Positions 1 through 9,418 are shown, numbered from the stretch's first letter. The stretch is DNA of 64,000 bases from Shimia sp. Alg240-R146 (GCF_947331465.1 NZ_CAMZOK010000004.1:62001-126000); one strand, 5' to 3'. Numbers and translations are program-made. Notes: generated by a model not told the origin, from the sequence alone.

Positions 1-1008
1 CCCTCGGCTTTTGAAACCCCCGGATTTATCGCGGGTTATGTGCGGTCATATGCGCGCTATCTAAATATGGATCCGGAAGAGGCGTTTGCTAAATTCTGCG
101 AGGAAAGCGGATTTAGCACTGCGCATGGCATGTCTGCTGCGGCGTCGACGATCCGCAAAAAAGAGGCCGTGGTGTCTCGCGGTCCAAACAACGATCCGTT
201 TGCCACGCCGAACATGCCCTTTGCGCCTGCGCAAGATTCCATTCTGTCTCGGGTTGAGCCGCGCGCGATTGGGTCGTCGTTGATCCTGGTCGCGCTGATT
301 GGCGCCATTGGCTACGGCGGGTGGAGCGTTCTCAATGAAATTCAAAGAGTTACGCTGGCACCTGTAGAGCAAGCCCCGGTAGTTTTGACCGATCTCGATC
401 CGGTCAGTTCAGCGACCACCGACCCTGGAAATGCACAAGATTTGACCCAGACGGCAGGTATGTTGACCCCGCCAAGCGAAGCTTTGGACCGTTTGTACCG
501 CCCGCAAGCGCTGGACGTACCTGTCTTGGTGGCGCGGGATGCGCCAATTTCGCAGCTCAGCCCGGACGTGTTGGGCTTGTTCACACCGGAACCTTCGGTT
601 TTGGCATCGGTTTCGCCGGTGATTGAGAGCCTGCCAGTACCCAAGGTGATTGAAGACGGCGCGCCGGAAATGGTGATCATGGCTGTGCGTCCGGCTTGGG
701 TCCGGGTTCGGTCGGCGCAGGGCACTGTCCTGTTTGAGAAGATTCTGGATGCGGGTGAGGAATATGTCCTACCGGCCACCGAAGAAGCCCCGACCCTGCG
801 GGCCGGAATGTCCGGATCGGTCTATTTCAAGCTAAACGGTGAGATTTTCGGCCCCGCTGGAGAAGGCACCGGAACTGTGCGGGATCTGGCGCTAAGTATT
901 GAAGAAATCGAAAAAAACTTTGAACTGGCGGACATGACCCGTGATCCGGCCCTTGCACGGATTGCGGCGCTTACGGCGACGCAATCGGCGGACCTCGGCG
1001 AGGAGTAA
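1..1008 (+). CDS. RodZ-like HTH/DUF4115 membrane protein (5' end missing)
   Basis: The reading frame is open from base 1, so the start lies outside the window. The first visible residues (AFETPGFIAGYVRSYARYL) match the end of the RodZ/YfgA-type helix-turn-helix domain. One membrane segment follows (about nt 262-335), then a Pro/Thr-rich linker, then a C-terminal region of DUF4115 type with the pattern of a beta-rich domain (about nt 660-900). RodZ-type proteins link the bacterial actin MreB to the cell-wall machinery. The gene lies directly upstream of ispG, the same order as yfgA-ispG in E. coli, which supports the call. In coccoid or ovoid roseobacters the exact role is less certain. A GTG at nt 40 could be mistaken for a start but lies inside the HTH domain. 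Confidence 0.85.
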   Translation, partial: PSAFETPGFIAGYVRSYARYLNMDPEEAFAKFCEESGFSTAHGMSAAASTIRKKEAVVSRGPNNDPFATPNMPFAPAQDSILSRVEPRAIGSSLILVALIGAIGYGGWSVLNEIQRVTLAPVEQAPVVLTDLDPVSSATTDPGNAQDLTQTAGMLTPPSEALDRLYRPQALDVPVLVARDAPISQLSPDVLGLFTPEPSVLASVSPVIESLPVPKVIEDGAPEMVIMAVRPAWVRVRSAQGTVLFEKILDAGEEYVLPATEEAPTLRAGMSGSVYFKLNGEIFGPAGEGTGTVRDLALSIEEIEKNFELADMTRDPALARIAALTATQSADLGEE

Positions 1009-1048
1009 AGTCGCGCGGGATTGCCCCTTAAAGCGTAAGGCAGTAGAC

Positions 1049-1078
1049 AAGCCCCAAACCTAGCGGTGAGGGGCTTTT
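1049..1078 (+). terminator. Terminator hairpin overlapping the ispG ribosome binding site
   Basis: AAGCCCC (1049-1055) pairs with GGGGCTT (1070-1076) around a 14-nt loop and is followed by TTTT (1075-1078). It sits 41 nt after the rodZ-like stop. The right arm contains the GAGGGG that would serve as Shine-Dalgarno for ispG at 1081, so folding of this hairpin could also mask ispG translation. Confidence 0.6.
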
Positions 1079-1080
1079 GC

Positions 1081-2211
1081 ATGTCCATGAATCACATTCG
1101 ACCTTGGCGAAATATCGAACGACGCAAATCGCGCCAGATTATGGTGGGCAAGGTACCCGTCGGTGGCGATGCGCCCATTGCCGTGCAAACCATGACCAAC
1201 ACCGACAGCAGCGACGTGAAGGCGACGCTTGGGCAAGTCATGGCTGCGGCAGAGGCGGGCGCGGATATCGTGCGCATTTCGGTTCCGGATGTCGCGGCGT
1301 CCAACGCCTTGAAAGAAATCACAAAAGAGAGCCCGGTGCCGATCGTCGCCGACATCCATTTCCACTATAAGCGCGCGATTGAAGCGGCTGAGGCCGGAGC
1401 GGCCTGTCTGCGGATCAACCCGGGTAATATCGGGGATGAGAAGCGGGTCAAGGAAGTGATTGCGGCGGCGCGGGATAACGGCTGTTCTATTCGCATTGGT
1501 GTCAATGCGGGCAGCCTTGAGAAACACCTGCTGGAAAAATACGGTGAGCCCTGTCCCGATGCGATGGTCGAGAGTGGGCTTGAGCACATTAAGATACTGC
1601 AAGATAACGATTTTCACGAATTCAAGATCTCGGTGAAAGCCAGTGATGTGTTCATGTCTGCCGCCGCCTATCAGATGCTTGCGGACGCGACAGACGCGCC
1701 AATTCACCTTGGGATCACCGAGGCTGGTGGTTTTGTCAGCGGCACAATCAAGTCGGCGATTGGGCTTGGACAGCTGCTTTGGATGGGCATCGGTGACACG
1801 CTTCGGGTGAGCCTGAGTGCCGATCCGGTGGAAGAGGTGAAGGTTGGATTTGAAATCCTCAAAAGCCTTGGGCTGCGCCATCGCGGGGTGAATATCATCA
1901 GCTGTCCAAGCTGTGCACGTCAGGGCTTTGATGTGATTAAGACCGTGGAAACATTGGAAGAAAGGCTGGCGCATATCCATACGCCGATGAGCCTTTCGAT
2001 CATCGGGTGCGTGGTCAACGGACCGGGGGAAGCCTTGATGACGGACGTCGGATTCACCGGCGGCGGCGCCGGATCAGGCATGGTCTATCTTGCGGGGAAG
2101 CAGAGTCACAAGCTGAGCAATGAGGCAATGGTCGAGCACATCGTCGAGCAGGTTGAGACCAAGGCTGCGGAGATAGAAGCGGCTATGGCGGCAGAAGAAG
2201 CCGCGGAATAA
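1081..2211 (+). CDS. ispG: 4-hydroxy-3-methylbut-2-enyl-diphosphate synthase (IspG/GcpE)
   Basis: Catalyses reductive ring opening of methylerythritol cyclodiphosphate to HMBPP, the penultimate step of the MEP isoprenoid pathway, using a [4Fe-4S] cluster in the cytoplasm. The N-terminal TIM-barrel part carries [17 protein letters not shown] and [16 protein letters not shown]. The C-terminal part carries the cluster cysteines in [11 protein letters not shown] and [12 protein letters not shown]. Length (376 aa) is that of the short bacterial form. Possible starts are GTG 1066, ATG 1081 and ATG 1087. I chose 1081 because GAGGGG lies 8 nt upstream and because 1066 falls inside the preceding terminator hairpin. 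It follows the rodZ-like gene in the same direction. Confidence 0.96.
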   Translation: MSMNHIRPWRNIERRKSRQIMVGKVPVGGDAPIAVQTMTNTDSSDVKATLGQVMAAAEAGADIVRISVPDVAASNALKEITKESPVPIVADIHFHYKRAIEAAEAGAACLRINPGNIGDEKRVKEVIAAARDNGCSIRIGVNAGSLEKHLLEKYGEPCPDAMVESGLEHIKILQDNDFHEFKISVKASDVFMSAAAYQMLADATDAPIHLGITEAGGFVSGTIKSAIGLGQLLWMGIGDTLRVSLSADPVEEVKVGFEILKSLGLRHRGVNIISCPSCARQGFDVIKTVETLEERLAHIHTPMSLSIIGCVVNGPGEALMTDVGFTGGGAGSGMVYLAGKQSHKLSNEAMVEHIVEQVETKAAEIEAAMAAEEAAE

Positions 2212-2377
2212 CCGCTTTAAGAAATCTGCGTTAACACTCTGATTTTTTGTGAAAAATGCCAATTCGGTATCGCGTCGGCAATACGTCGGTATTGCGGCTG
2301 TGTGATTTGGTGACATTCGCTGCGTAAATAGTGCGCGCGTTGCCTGTCAGGAAAACCTGTCGAAAAGGGTCAGGCAG

Positions 2378-2404
2378 CGGCGGGTTTTGCGTCAAAACCC
2401 GCCG
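2378..2404. terminator. 12-bp dyad between convergent ispG and dsbA-like genes
   Basis: CGGCGGGTTTTG (2378-2389) pairs with CAAAACCCGCCG (2393-2404) around a 3-nt loop, 7 nt past the stop of the dsbA-like gene. There is no clean T-tract on either strand. The same 200-bp gap holds a second perfect dyad, GCAATAC (2278-2284) with GTATTGC (2289-2295). Transcription end between converging genes is the simplest reading. Confidence 0.5.
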
Positions 2405-2411
2405 TGTGCCA

Positions 2412-3158
2412 TTAGCCGCGTTTGTCGGCGACCAAGTCGCGCATCGCGTTGAGCGGCAGGTAGCCTCGCAGCAATTCGTCTTGCATGACAAACGTTGGTG
2501 TGCCGCTGATTTGCAGGGCGCGGGCCAATTCCTGGGTGCCACGCAATTCTGCGGTGACCTCTTCGCTTTGCATGTGTGCAACCACGGCGTCGCCATCAAA
2601 GCCGAGGCTCTTTGCCAATTTGGAAAGGACCTTGTCTGAGGGATCTTTGCGCATGGTAATTAATTCGTCATGCGCGGCCTTATAGGCGTCGTTGCCGTGC
2701 AGCTGTTTGATCGCTACGGCAAAGCGAGAGGACGCGGTAGAGGCTTCACCAAGGATCGGGAACTCTTTGACGATCAGTTTGATGTTGCCGTCTGATGCGA
2801 CCAATTCGGCGACCTCGTCATGCGCTTTGCGGCAATAGCCGCAGCGGTAGTCGACAAATTCCACCAAAGTGATGTCGCCATCGGGATTGCCGCCAACCCA
2901 GGAGAAGCCGTCGTCAAAGATGGCCTCGGCATGTGCTGTAATCATCGCGCTGTCGCCTGCGGCCTGTGCGTTGGCCTGACGCTCTTCGAGGACGGCGACG
3001 GCTTCCATGATGACCTGGGGGTTGTCCAGTAGGTAGGCGCGGATTTCAGCGCGGAAGGCAGCGCGTTCATCGTCGGACATGCTGTCAATGTCAAAGGCGG
3101 CCAGCGGGGCCGCAGCGAGGCTGAGAGCCAGCGCGGAAGAGGCGAGAATGCGTTTCAT
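2412..3158 (-). CDS. DsbA-family thiol-disulfide oxidoreductase, periplasmic
   Basis: 248 aa. It has an N-terminal signal peptide (MKRILASSALALSLAAAPLAA), a short helical segment (about 27-75, similar to the N-terminal region seen in ScsC/DsbA-like proteins), and a thioredoxin-fold domain with the redox motif C106-G-Y-C109 (in VDYRCGYCRKAHDE) and a cis-Pro loop (ISGTPTFVM). Proteins of this type oxidise or isomerise disulfides in the periplasm. The start at 3158 is chosen because it begins the signal peptide; the reading frame extends further upstream but into the neighbouring gene. It lies 13 nt after an M48 peptidase gene, so the two are probably co-transcribed, which suggests joint work in envelope protein quality control. 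Confidence 0.9.
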   Translation of the reverse strand: MKRILASSALALSLAAAPLAAFDIDSMSDDERAAFRAEIRAYLLDNPQVIMEAVAVLEERQANAQAAGDSAMITAHAEAIFDDGFSWVGGNPDGDITLVEFVDYRCGYCRKAHDEVAELVASDGNIKLIVKEFPILGEASTASSRFAVAIKQLHGNDAYKAAHDELITMRKDPSDKVLSKLAKSLGFDGDAVVAHMQSEEVTAELRGTQELARALQISGTPTFVMQDELLRGYLPLNAMRDLVADKRG

Positions 3159-3171
3159 AAAGAGAACTCCG

Positions 3172-4506
3172 TTATCGTTTTTTGCGGTTGGCTCGCTTTG
3201 CAGCGGCCAGAATGTCATCTGCGCGGCGATAGGCGCTTGAGCCACGCGGCAAAAGCCCCAAAGCGCGTTGGGCGTGAATTTCGGCGTCTTCGAGCCGACC
3301 TGCAAGCGCATAACGCTCGGCCGTCGAAAGTGAGGCCATACCGTTGTTGCCCACTTGGGCGTAGGCAGAGCCGAGATCACGCAGCACGCGCATATTGCGG
3401 AAGTCGCGATTGCGTGAGTCCTCGAGATAGGTCAGCGCTTTTTTCGGGCGCTCCACGGTCAACAGGGCGCGGCCCAAGTTGCCAAGGATCAGCGAATCCC
3501 GCGGCGCAAGATTTGCCGCGGTGCGGTAGGCCGCGACGGCGGATTGGAACTGTCGGCTTTGCAGAAGGATCTGACCTTTGAGGTCATAATACTGGGCGTC
3601 ATCGGGGCGCAGGTCGATGGCGGTGTTGATGTGGCTCAGCGCTTTGTCGCGTTCTTGCTGGCGGTGATAAGCCACGGCGAGGCGCATGTGCTGCACGTCT
3701 TTGGCCGGGCTTTCATCATAACGCTGTAGCGTCCATTTTGCGGGCCGTTTGAAAGCGGTCACTTTGGAGCGGGCGCGGTCGTACCAGTATTCCAGCTCCG
3801 GCTGTGGACGGGCCTTGCCGGAATAGGCGGCAACATAGCGTTCCATCGCACGTATACGGTCACGAGTCAGCGGGTGGGAGCGCATGTAGGGATCTTGGCG
3901 GGTCACATTGAGCAGCTCCTGGCCTTCGAAAAGCTGCTGGACTTTGATCATACCTTTGGGGTCGATGCCGGCGGCCGCCATATAGCGCACACCGGATTGG
4001 TCTGCGGAGGCCTCTTCGGCGCGGGTGTGGCCAAGGAACTGACGCTGGGCCGAGCTTTGCGTGCCAAGCGCCAAAGCTGCTGCCACATCGCTGCGTCCTG
4101 TGGCGGCGGCAGCGGCAAGCGCAAGTGCAAGGCCAAGCCCCGCGACGGTGCGGGCATTGTCGAGATTGGCCATACGCCGCGAGATGTGGCCATTGGCGAT
4201 ATGAGCGGCTTCGTGGGCGATCACAGCCTGCAGTTTTTCCGGCGTGTTCATCTTCATCAACAAGCCGGTGTGGATATAGATATGGCCGTTGTCCACCACG
4301 AAGGCGTTCAGGCTGTTGTCGTCGATAAGCAGGATTTTGATGGAGCCGCCCAGACCCGACGCTTTCAGGATGGGTGCGGCCATACGGGCCAGCGCGTTTT
4401 CAATGTCGCTGTCGCGGATCAACGTGGCGGCGCGGGCAGGGGCTGTGGTCCACACCAGAAGCAACGCCGCGAGCAGCGGGCCGACAAAGAACATCGGCGC
4501 GCGCAT
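3172..4506 (-). CDS. M48 family periplasmic metalloprotease with TPR repeats (BepA-like)
   Basis: About 444 aa from ATG 4506 (an earlier ATG at 4539 would add 11 residues; neither has a convincing ribosome binding site). A signal peptide ending in ARA-A is followed by an M48 peptidase domain with the zinc motif HEAAH at residues 98-102 and the downstream ligand region RAEEASADQSG. The C-terminal half has tetratricopeptide-like repeats (for example ALSHINTAIDLRPDDAQYYD). This is the layout of BepA/YfgC, which degrades or helps assemble misfolded outer-membrane proteins. That function is inferred by domain order. It is upstream of the dsbA-like gene and divergent from the aminotransferase gene 56 bp away. 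Confidence 0.88.
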   Translation of the reverse strand: MRAPMFFVGPLLAALLLVWTTAPARAATLIRDSDIENALARMAAPILKASGLGGSIKILLIDDNSLNAFVVDNGHIYIHTGLLMKMNTPEKLQAVIAHEAAHIANGHISRRMANLDNARTVAGLGLALALAAAAATGRSDVAAALALGTQSSAQRQFLGHTRAEEASADQSGVRYMAAAGIDPKGMIKVQQLFEGQELLNVTRQDPYMRSHPLTRDRIRAMERYVAAYSGKARPQPELEYWYDRARSKVTAFKRPAKWTLQRYDESPAKDVQHMRLAVAYHRQQERDKALSHINTAIDLRPDDAQYYDLKGQILLQSRQFQSAVAAYRTAANLAPRDSLILGNLGRALLTVERPKKALTYLEDSRNRDFRNMRVLRDLGSAYAQVGNNGMASLSTAERYALAGRLEDAEIHAQRALGLLPRGSSAYRRADDILAAAKRANRKKR

Positions 4507-4562
4507 TGACGGCGCGCGATTTTCGCGGTGAAACCTCATGGAGGCCAATAGGGAACAAAACG

Positions 4563-5711
4563 ATGCGGAACTCAAGGCGTGGGGCGGTTGATCCCTTCAT
4601 TGTGATGGATGTGATGGAAGCGGCGCGTCAGGCCGAGGCCGGAGGGCGTCATATTATCCACATGGAAGTGGGCCAACCGGGCACCGCGGCGCCCAAAGGC
4701 GCGCAAATGGCTTTGACAGAAGCGATGTCCAAAGATGCGCTTGGTTACACGGTGGCGCTTGGCATACCGGAGCTTCGGGCGCGAATCGCGCAGCTTTATA
4801 TGGACTGGTATGGCGTTGATCTTGATCCCGGTCGGGTGATTGTGACGCCGGGCAGCAGCGGCGCCTTCCTGTTGGCGTTTACCGCGCTGTTTGATGCGGG
4901 AGACAAGGTGGCCATCGGGGCACCGGGTTATCCGAGCTATCGCCAGATATTGAAAGCGTTGAGCCTTGAGCCGTTGGATGTGCCCTCGGCGCCGGAGAAC
5001 CGGCTGCAGCCGGTGCCTGACGACTTGCGGAACATGGCGTTTGACGGGTTGATGGTGGCGTCGCCTGCAAATCCGACGGGCACGATGTTGGATCGCGACG
5101 CCATGGCGGCGTTGATCGACCTTTGCCGCGAAAAAGGTGCAGCCTTTATCAGTGACGAGATTTATCACGGTATCGAGTATGAGGCCAAGGCTGTCAGCGC
5201 GCTTGAGCTGACGGATGACTGCTATGTCATCAACAGTTTCTCCAAGTATTTCAGCATGACGGGATGGCGTGTCGGCTGGATGGTGGTGCCCGAGGATCAC
5301 GTGCGCAAAATCGAGCGGTTGGCGCAAAACATGTTCATCTGTGCCAGCCACGCGAGCCAAGTCGCGGCTTTGGCGGCGATGCAATGCCACGATGAGTTGG
5401 AGGCGAACATGGCGGTTTATCGCGCCAACCGTGCCCTGATGATTGAAGGATTGCCCAAGGCCGGGTTTGGCAAATTTGCTCCGCCGGATGGGGCGTTTTA
5501 TGTCTATGTCGACGTTTCGGACTACACCACAGACAGCCGCGCCTTTGCCCGTGAAATCCTTGACGACGCAGGCGTTGCGGTGACGCCGGGGTTGGATTTT
5601 GATCCGGAACGCGGCGCCACGACCTTGCGGTTTTCCTATGCGCGCAGCACCGAAGATATTGCCGAAGGCCTTGAGCGGTTGAAGACCTTTATGGTCAACC
5701 GGGGCGCTTAG
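4563..5711 (+). CDS. PLP-dependent aminotransferase, class I/II
   Basis: 382 aa, fold type I. The Schiff-base lysine is K228 in NSFSKYFSMTGWRVGW. The cofactor loop is TPGSSGAFLLAF (96-107), SPANPTG (168-174) supplies the conserved Asn, and DEIYHGI (199-205) contains the cofactor Asp and Tyr. It belongs to the aspartate-aminotransferase superfamily. The amino-acid substrate cannot be read from the sequence. Start ATG 4563 is preceded by AGGGAA at a suitable distance. Its stop overlaps the convergent diguanylate cyclase stop by 4 bp (5708-5711). Confidence 0.9.
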   Translation: MRNSRRGAVDPFIVMDVMEAARQAEAGGRHIIHMEVGQPGTAAPKGAQMALTEAMSKDALGYTVALGIPELRARIAQLYMDWYGVDLDPGRVIVTPGSSGAFLLAFTALFDAGDKVAIGAPGYPSYRQILKALSLEPLDVPSAPENRLQPVPDDLRNMAFDGLMVASPANPTGTMLDRDAMAALIDLCREKGAAFISDEIYHGIEYEAKAVSALELTDDCYVINSFSKYFSMTGWRVGWMVVPEDHVRKIERLAQNMFICASHASQVAALAAMQCHDELEANMAVYRANRALMIEGLPKAGFGKFAPPDGAFYVYVDVSDYTTDSRAFAREILDDAGVAVTPGLDFDPERGATTLRFSYARSTEDIAEGLERLKTFMVNRGA

Positions 5712-7528
5712 GCGGCCACGGTCACATTGGTGCCGGCGGGGGTGCGTACGCAGTTTCGCCCGTCCGATTTCGCAAGATAGAGTGCCGCGTCGGTGGTCTC
5801 TAACAAATGGCTGGCGGCGGGGCTGCCGGTGGCGTCGGTGCCTGCAACGCCGAAGCTGCAGGTGATGGCAAGTGGGCCATGGTCGGTTTGAAATGCGGTG
5901 TCAGCCACGGTTTTGAGAAGGCGGGTGGCCAGACCCTCGGCATCGCGTTGTGTGGTATTGGGCAGGATCAGAACAAATTCTTCACCACCGTAGCGGCACA
6001 GCCGGTCGGATTTGCGCAGGTTCAAGGCTGAGAGACGGGCCGAAAGGTCCCGAAGAATGGTGTCACCGGTCGGGTGGCCGTAGGTGTCATTGACCGATTT
6101 GAAGTGGTCGATGTCAAACAGGATCAGCGACAGAGGTGTTTTGTTGTCGATGCTATCAAGCCAGCTTTGGGCCCAGAGGTGGTCGAATGATTGGCGGTTC
6201 AAAAGCCCCGTGAGGTGATCGTGACGTGCCATGTGGAGTGCGTCATCATGCGCGCGCGCGAGTTGCTCTTTCTCCTGCTCCAGCAATTCGGTGCGTGCGA
6301 TGGCCACAGAGGCGCGGTTGCCAACAATGTGGCTGAGGATCATCATCAGGGCAACAATACTAACGGGGATCAGGAACAGGTTATAGTTGTCCAGATTTGC
6401 TGAGATGATGTCGTGAAGGCCAGCGGTCAGGCAAAGCCCGGTCGAAATGCCGAGGGTCTTGGCCCCAGGTTGACGGGTTCGGATTGCATGGACGATGTGA
6501 AACGTACCAGGGACGAAGGTGATCAGACAAAAGATTTGCGCGTAGACAAGCACAGTCGATACCAAGCCGAGTGGCAACACGAAGGCCAGCAGGGCAAGAG
6601 TGTAGGCTGAAATATGAAGCGGAAGCCGCACAAGTTGCGGCAATCGAAGCGGGAAAAGCGCCTCAATCAGCAAATAGGTCCAAGAGGCGAGAAGTGGCAC
6701 AAGCCCGACCTCAAGACGCATTCGGTAGGGATGCCATTCGGAGCCAAAAATCATTTCGATGATGTTTTCGACGGCAATGGCTCGCAAGATGATAATCAAG
6801 GACAGGACTGCTAAAACACCGGCAGCCCTGTCTCGGAGACCGCTGGTGAAGAACACAGCATTGCGCAACAAGATAAGCAGGAGCGCACCGATGGTTATGC
6901 CGCCGATCAGGCTGCGCAGGTATTGCGAAAACCGCTCGTTTTCGGCCGTTGAGATGTAAGGGGCCTCGGCCACGCCGCCCCAATCAAACATTGTCTTGCG
7001 CACATGGATCATCAAAAGGCCGTCGCCGACAAAAGGCAACGGATGGGTAAGGTTGCGATGCGCGGCAAGATCGGGGCCCGTGAGATTGCCTTTGACCGCG
7101 ACTTCCAAGGCCTGCGAAGGGTTGTCACGAGGCACCCAGTACAAACGATAGGCGTCATGGATCATGCCAACGTGTAAAATCAGATCCGTTCGCGCGACAT
7201 CGGGCAAGGACAGGGCCGCTACGTAAGTCGCGATGCCGTCGTCATGCGCGTTGTCCGGCAGTGACGGCACTTTGCCATACCAGTTTGCGGGCACTTTAAG
7301 TGAGTCCGCATCCTCCGCCTCGAAGGCCATTACGGCTTCTTGGGGGGTCAGGTATGCGCCCCATTTAAAAAGCCAGTCGCCTTCCAGAAAATAGCGGTCT
7401 ACCTCACCCTCATACACCTGTCTGCCATCAAAGCTGGCATAGTCAGCCTGCGCCGAGGGTGCAGAGATCACCAACGTGCACAGCACTGCCATGCTGAAAA
7501 GCCAAAACCTGTGTGCAATCAATGTCAC
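5708..7528 (-). CDS. Membrane diguanylate cyclase (7TMR-DISM + GGDEF)
   Basis: 606 aa. A signal peptide (ends near SAQA), a periplasmic beta-rich sensory region of 7TMR-DISM type (about 30-190), seven hydrophobic segments (about 205-400), a short coiled coil (EQEKEQLARAHDDALHMARHDHLTGLLNR) and a C-terminal GGDEF domain. The active-site motif is GGEEF (514-518), a functional variant, and the product-inhibition site RxxD is present as RKSD (505-508), five residues upstream. It is therefore expected to make cyclic di-GMP from GTP with feedback control, in response to a periplasmic ligand. No EAL domain is present. It is a single gene, convergent with the aminotransferase. Confidence 0.93.
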   Translation of the reverse strand: MTLIAHRFWLFSMAVLCTLVISAPSAQADYASFDGRQVYEGEVDRYFLEGDWLFKWGAYLTPQEAVMAFEAEDADSLKVPANWYGKVPSLPDNAHDDGIATYVAALSLPDVARTDLILHVGMIHDAYRLYWVPRDNPSQALEVAVKGNLTGPDLAAHRNLTHPLPFVGDGLLMIHVRKTMFDWGGVAEAPYISTAENERFSQYLRSLIGGITIGALLLILLRNAVFFTSGLRDRAAGVLAVLSLIIILRAIAVENIIEMIFGSEWHPYRMRLEVGLVPLLASWTYLLIEALFPLRLPQLVRLPLHISAYTLALLAFVLPLGLVSTVLVYAQIFCLITFVPGTFHIVHAIRTRQPGAKTLGISTGLCLTAGLHDIISANLDNYNLFLIPVSIVALMMILSHIVGNRASVAIARTELLEQEKEQLARAHDDALHMARHDHLTGLLNRQSFDHLWAQSWLDSIDNKTPLSLILFDIDHFKSVNDTYGHPTGDTILRDLSARLSALNLRKSDRLCRYGGEEFVLILPNTTQRDAEGLATRLLKTVADTAFQTDHGPLAITCSFGVAGTDATGSPAASHLLETTDAALYLAKSDGRNCVRTPAGTNVTVAA

Positions 7529-7701
7529 GTAGCGCCTCTTTTTCTGTCCGCCCTTTGGCCTAACGTTGATTCTTTATGTGATGGTTAAGATCGGCGGGAT
7601 ATTGCCTTGCTTTGTAATGACTTGTTTGCAGGAAAATTTTGACCTGTGGTGTGGCGGGCTTGGCTCGTGTAAGTTCCACCCAAAACCCGTTGAGAGGTGT
7701 C

Positions 7702-8922
7702 ATGAGCAGAGTTTTGGCAATTGTTGCAGCGCTTTTTATGGCTGGCGCGGGGTGGGCGCAGGAGTTTTCAGCGCTTGCGCGGTTGGACGCTGAAAAGAGC
7801 AGCCTGCAATCCGGATGGCGCGGGGCGGTGATGCTTGAGGTGTCGCTGAGCCAAGGCGTGCCGTGGCGGGTGTTTCATCTGGATACGCCTCGGCGGTTGG
7901 TGGTTGATTTTCGCGAAGTGGATTGGGGCGCGGCGCGGCCTGAGGATTTCGGCAGCGTTGACGGCGTGAGTGCGATCCGGTTTGGCGGCTATAGACCCGG
8001 TTGGAGCCGCATGGTGTTGGATCTGGATGTGCCATTGGCGCTGGACAGCGCCGAGATGGAGGTCCCTGAAGGCACGGGCGCCGCGACACTGCGTATTTCG
8101 TTGGCCCCGACGACGGCTGAAGGTTTTGCCGCCAATGCTGGCGCGCCACATGATCCGCGTTGGGACTTGCCGCAACCTGAAGAGGTCGGGCAAACAGGCG
8201 AGGCCAAGCCAGATTGGGCGCCAACCGTTGTGGTGATTGATCCAGGCCATGGTGGCATTGATCCGGGCGCCGAACGCGACGGGACGCAAGAGAAAGATCT
8301 GATGCTGAGTTTTGCGCGGGAATTGCGCGACACGCTGCGGCGGGCAGGTGGGTTTGACGTGTTTTTGACCCGTGAGGAGGACACTTTTGTGTCGCTGGAG
8401 CGTCGTGTTGCGATCGCCCATCAGAAAGGCGCGGACGTGTTCATTTCGTTGCACGCAGATAGCCTGAGCCAAGGCCATGCGCATGGCGCGGCGGTGTACA
8501 CGTTGAGCGCGGAGGCCTCGGACGCGGCGTCGGCCTTGTTGGCACAGCGTCACAATCGGGCTGATATTTTGTCGGGAGTGGATCTGTCGGGCGCGGACGA
8601 CGAGGTCACGGATGTGCTGTTGGATCTGGCGCGGTTGGAGACAGACCCGCGCACACAGGCGTTGGCGGATATTATGGTCAAATCCTTGCGGGACTCGACG
8701 GGCTCGGTGAACAAGAAACCCCGACGTGAGGGAGGGTTTTCGGTTTTGAAAGCAGCAGATGTGCCGTCGATCCTGATTGAGTTGGGGTTCATGTCCTCGG
8801 AGCGCGATCTGAACAATCTGCAGGATGCAGGTTGGCGGGCGTCGATGTCGGCGGGTATCCGAGACGGGCTGCAAGCGTGGGTGATCGAAGACAAGGCGGC
8901 GCGGGCGCTGGTCCGACAGTAA
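7702..8922 (+). CDS. N-acetylmuramoyl-L-alanine amidase (AmiA/B/C type) with AMIN domain
   Basis: 406 aa. Signal peptide (MSRVLAIVAALFMAGAGWAQ), AMIN domain (about 25-135) for septal targeting, and a zinc-dependent Amidase_3 domain (about 175-395). Zinc ligands and catalytic residues are visible: H183 in DPGHGG, E197 in TQEKD, H251 in FISLHADS, and the catalytic Glu in ILIELGF. It cleaves the bond between MurNAc and the stem peptide to separate daughter cells. Start ATG 7702 follows GAGAGGTG; the open frame continues further upstream but without signal-peptide character. A short GC hairpin and TTT follow the stop. Confidence 0.94.
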   Translation: MSRVLAIVAALFMAGAGWAQEFSALARLDAEKSSLQSGWRGAVMLEVSLSQGVPWRVFHLDTPRRLVVDFREVDWGAARPEDFGSVDGVSAIRFGGYRPGWSRMVLDLDVPLALDSAEMEVPEGTGAATLRISLAPTTAEGFAANAGAPHDPRWDLPQPEEVGQTGEAKPDWAPTVVVIDPGHGGIDPGAERDGTQEKDLMLSFARELRDTLRRAGGFDVFLTREEDTFVSLERRVAIAHQKGADVFISLHADSLSQGHAHGAAVYTLSAEASDAASALLAQRHNRADILSGVDLSGADDEVTDVLLDLARLETDPRTQALADIMVKSLRDSTGSVNKKPRREGGFSVLKAADVPSILIELGFMSSERDLNNLQDAGWRASMSAGIRDGLQAWVIEDKAARALVRQ

Positions 8923-8923
8923 T

Positions 8924-8940
8924 GCCCCGACAGGGGCTTT
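8924..8940 (+). terminator. Short terminator-like hairpin after the amidase gene
   Basis: GCCCC (8924-8928), loop GACA, GGGGC (8933-8937) and TTT. The stem is only 5 bp, and the GAGG directly after it is the ribosome binding site of the next gene, so it may only partly stop transcription. Confidence 0.4.
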
Positions 8941-8954
8941 GAGGTAAGGTAGTG

Positions 8955-9392
8955 ATGCGCGAGTTTAGCGATTTTGACGGGGCCAAAGTGGCGATTCTGC
9001 ATGGCAGCCGCGTGGTCACGATCCTGCGGGATGACGCCCCCGATATTGCCTTTCCAAACATGTGGGATTTCCCCGGCGGCGCGCGCGAAGAAGGCGAGTC
9101 GCCAGAGCAGTGCGTGTTGCGAAAGCTCGATGAAGAACTGTCGCTGAAGCTTGCGCCTGAGCAGCTGAGTTGGAAGCGACGTTTTGGGCCGGAGCGGCAG
9201 GGCATGCCGGTGACGTGGCTTTTTGTGGCGGAGTTGCCTGATCTTGATGAAGGGCGTTTGCGGCTTGGCGGTGCGGGGCAGGCGTGGCGGATGTTTGATG
9301 CCGAGAGGTTCCTGCGCCAGAGCAATGCGGTTCCACATTTGAAAGCGCAGCTTTCGGAGTACCTAGACGGGCGCGACGCACTCGAGGGTTGA
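8955..9392 (+). CDS. Nudix hydrolase
   Basis: 145 aa. The Nudix box begins at GAREEGE and runs through RKLDEELS: the metal-binding EE pair is kept, but the usual Arg-Glu pair before it is Arg-Lys and the usual Gly at the end is Ser. Nudix enzymes hydrolyse nucleoside diphosphate derivatives; the substrate here is unknown. GAGG at 8941-8944 favours ATG 8955 over the in-frame GTG 8952. It is 32 bp after the amidase gene and may be co-transcribed with it. Confidence 0.85.
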   Translation: MREFSDFDGAKVAILHGSRVVTILRDDAPDIAFPNMWDFPGGAREEGESPEQCVLRKLDEELSLKLAPEQLSWKRRFGPERQGMPVTWLFVAELPDLDEGRLRLGGAGQAWRMFDAERFLRQSNAVPHLKAQLSEYLDGRDALEG

Positions 9393-9418
9393 TTGAAAGC
9401 CAATTTCGCCGCCTAATA

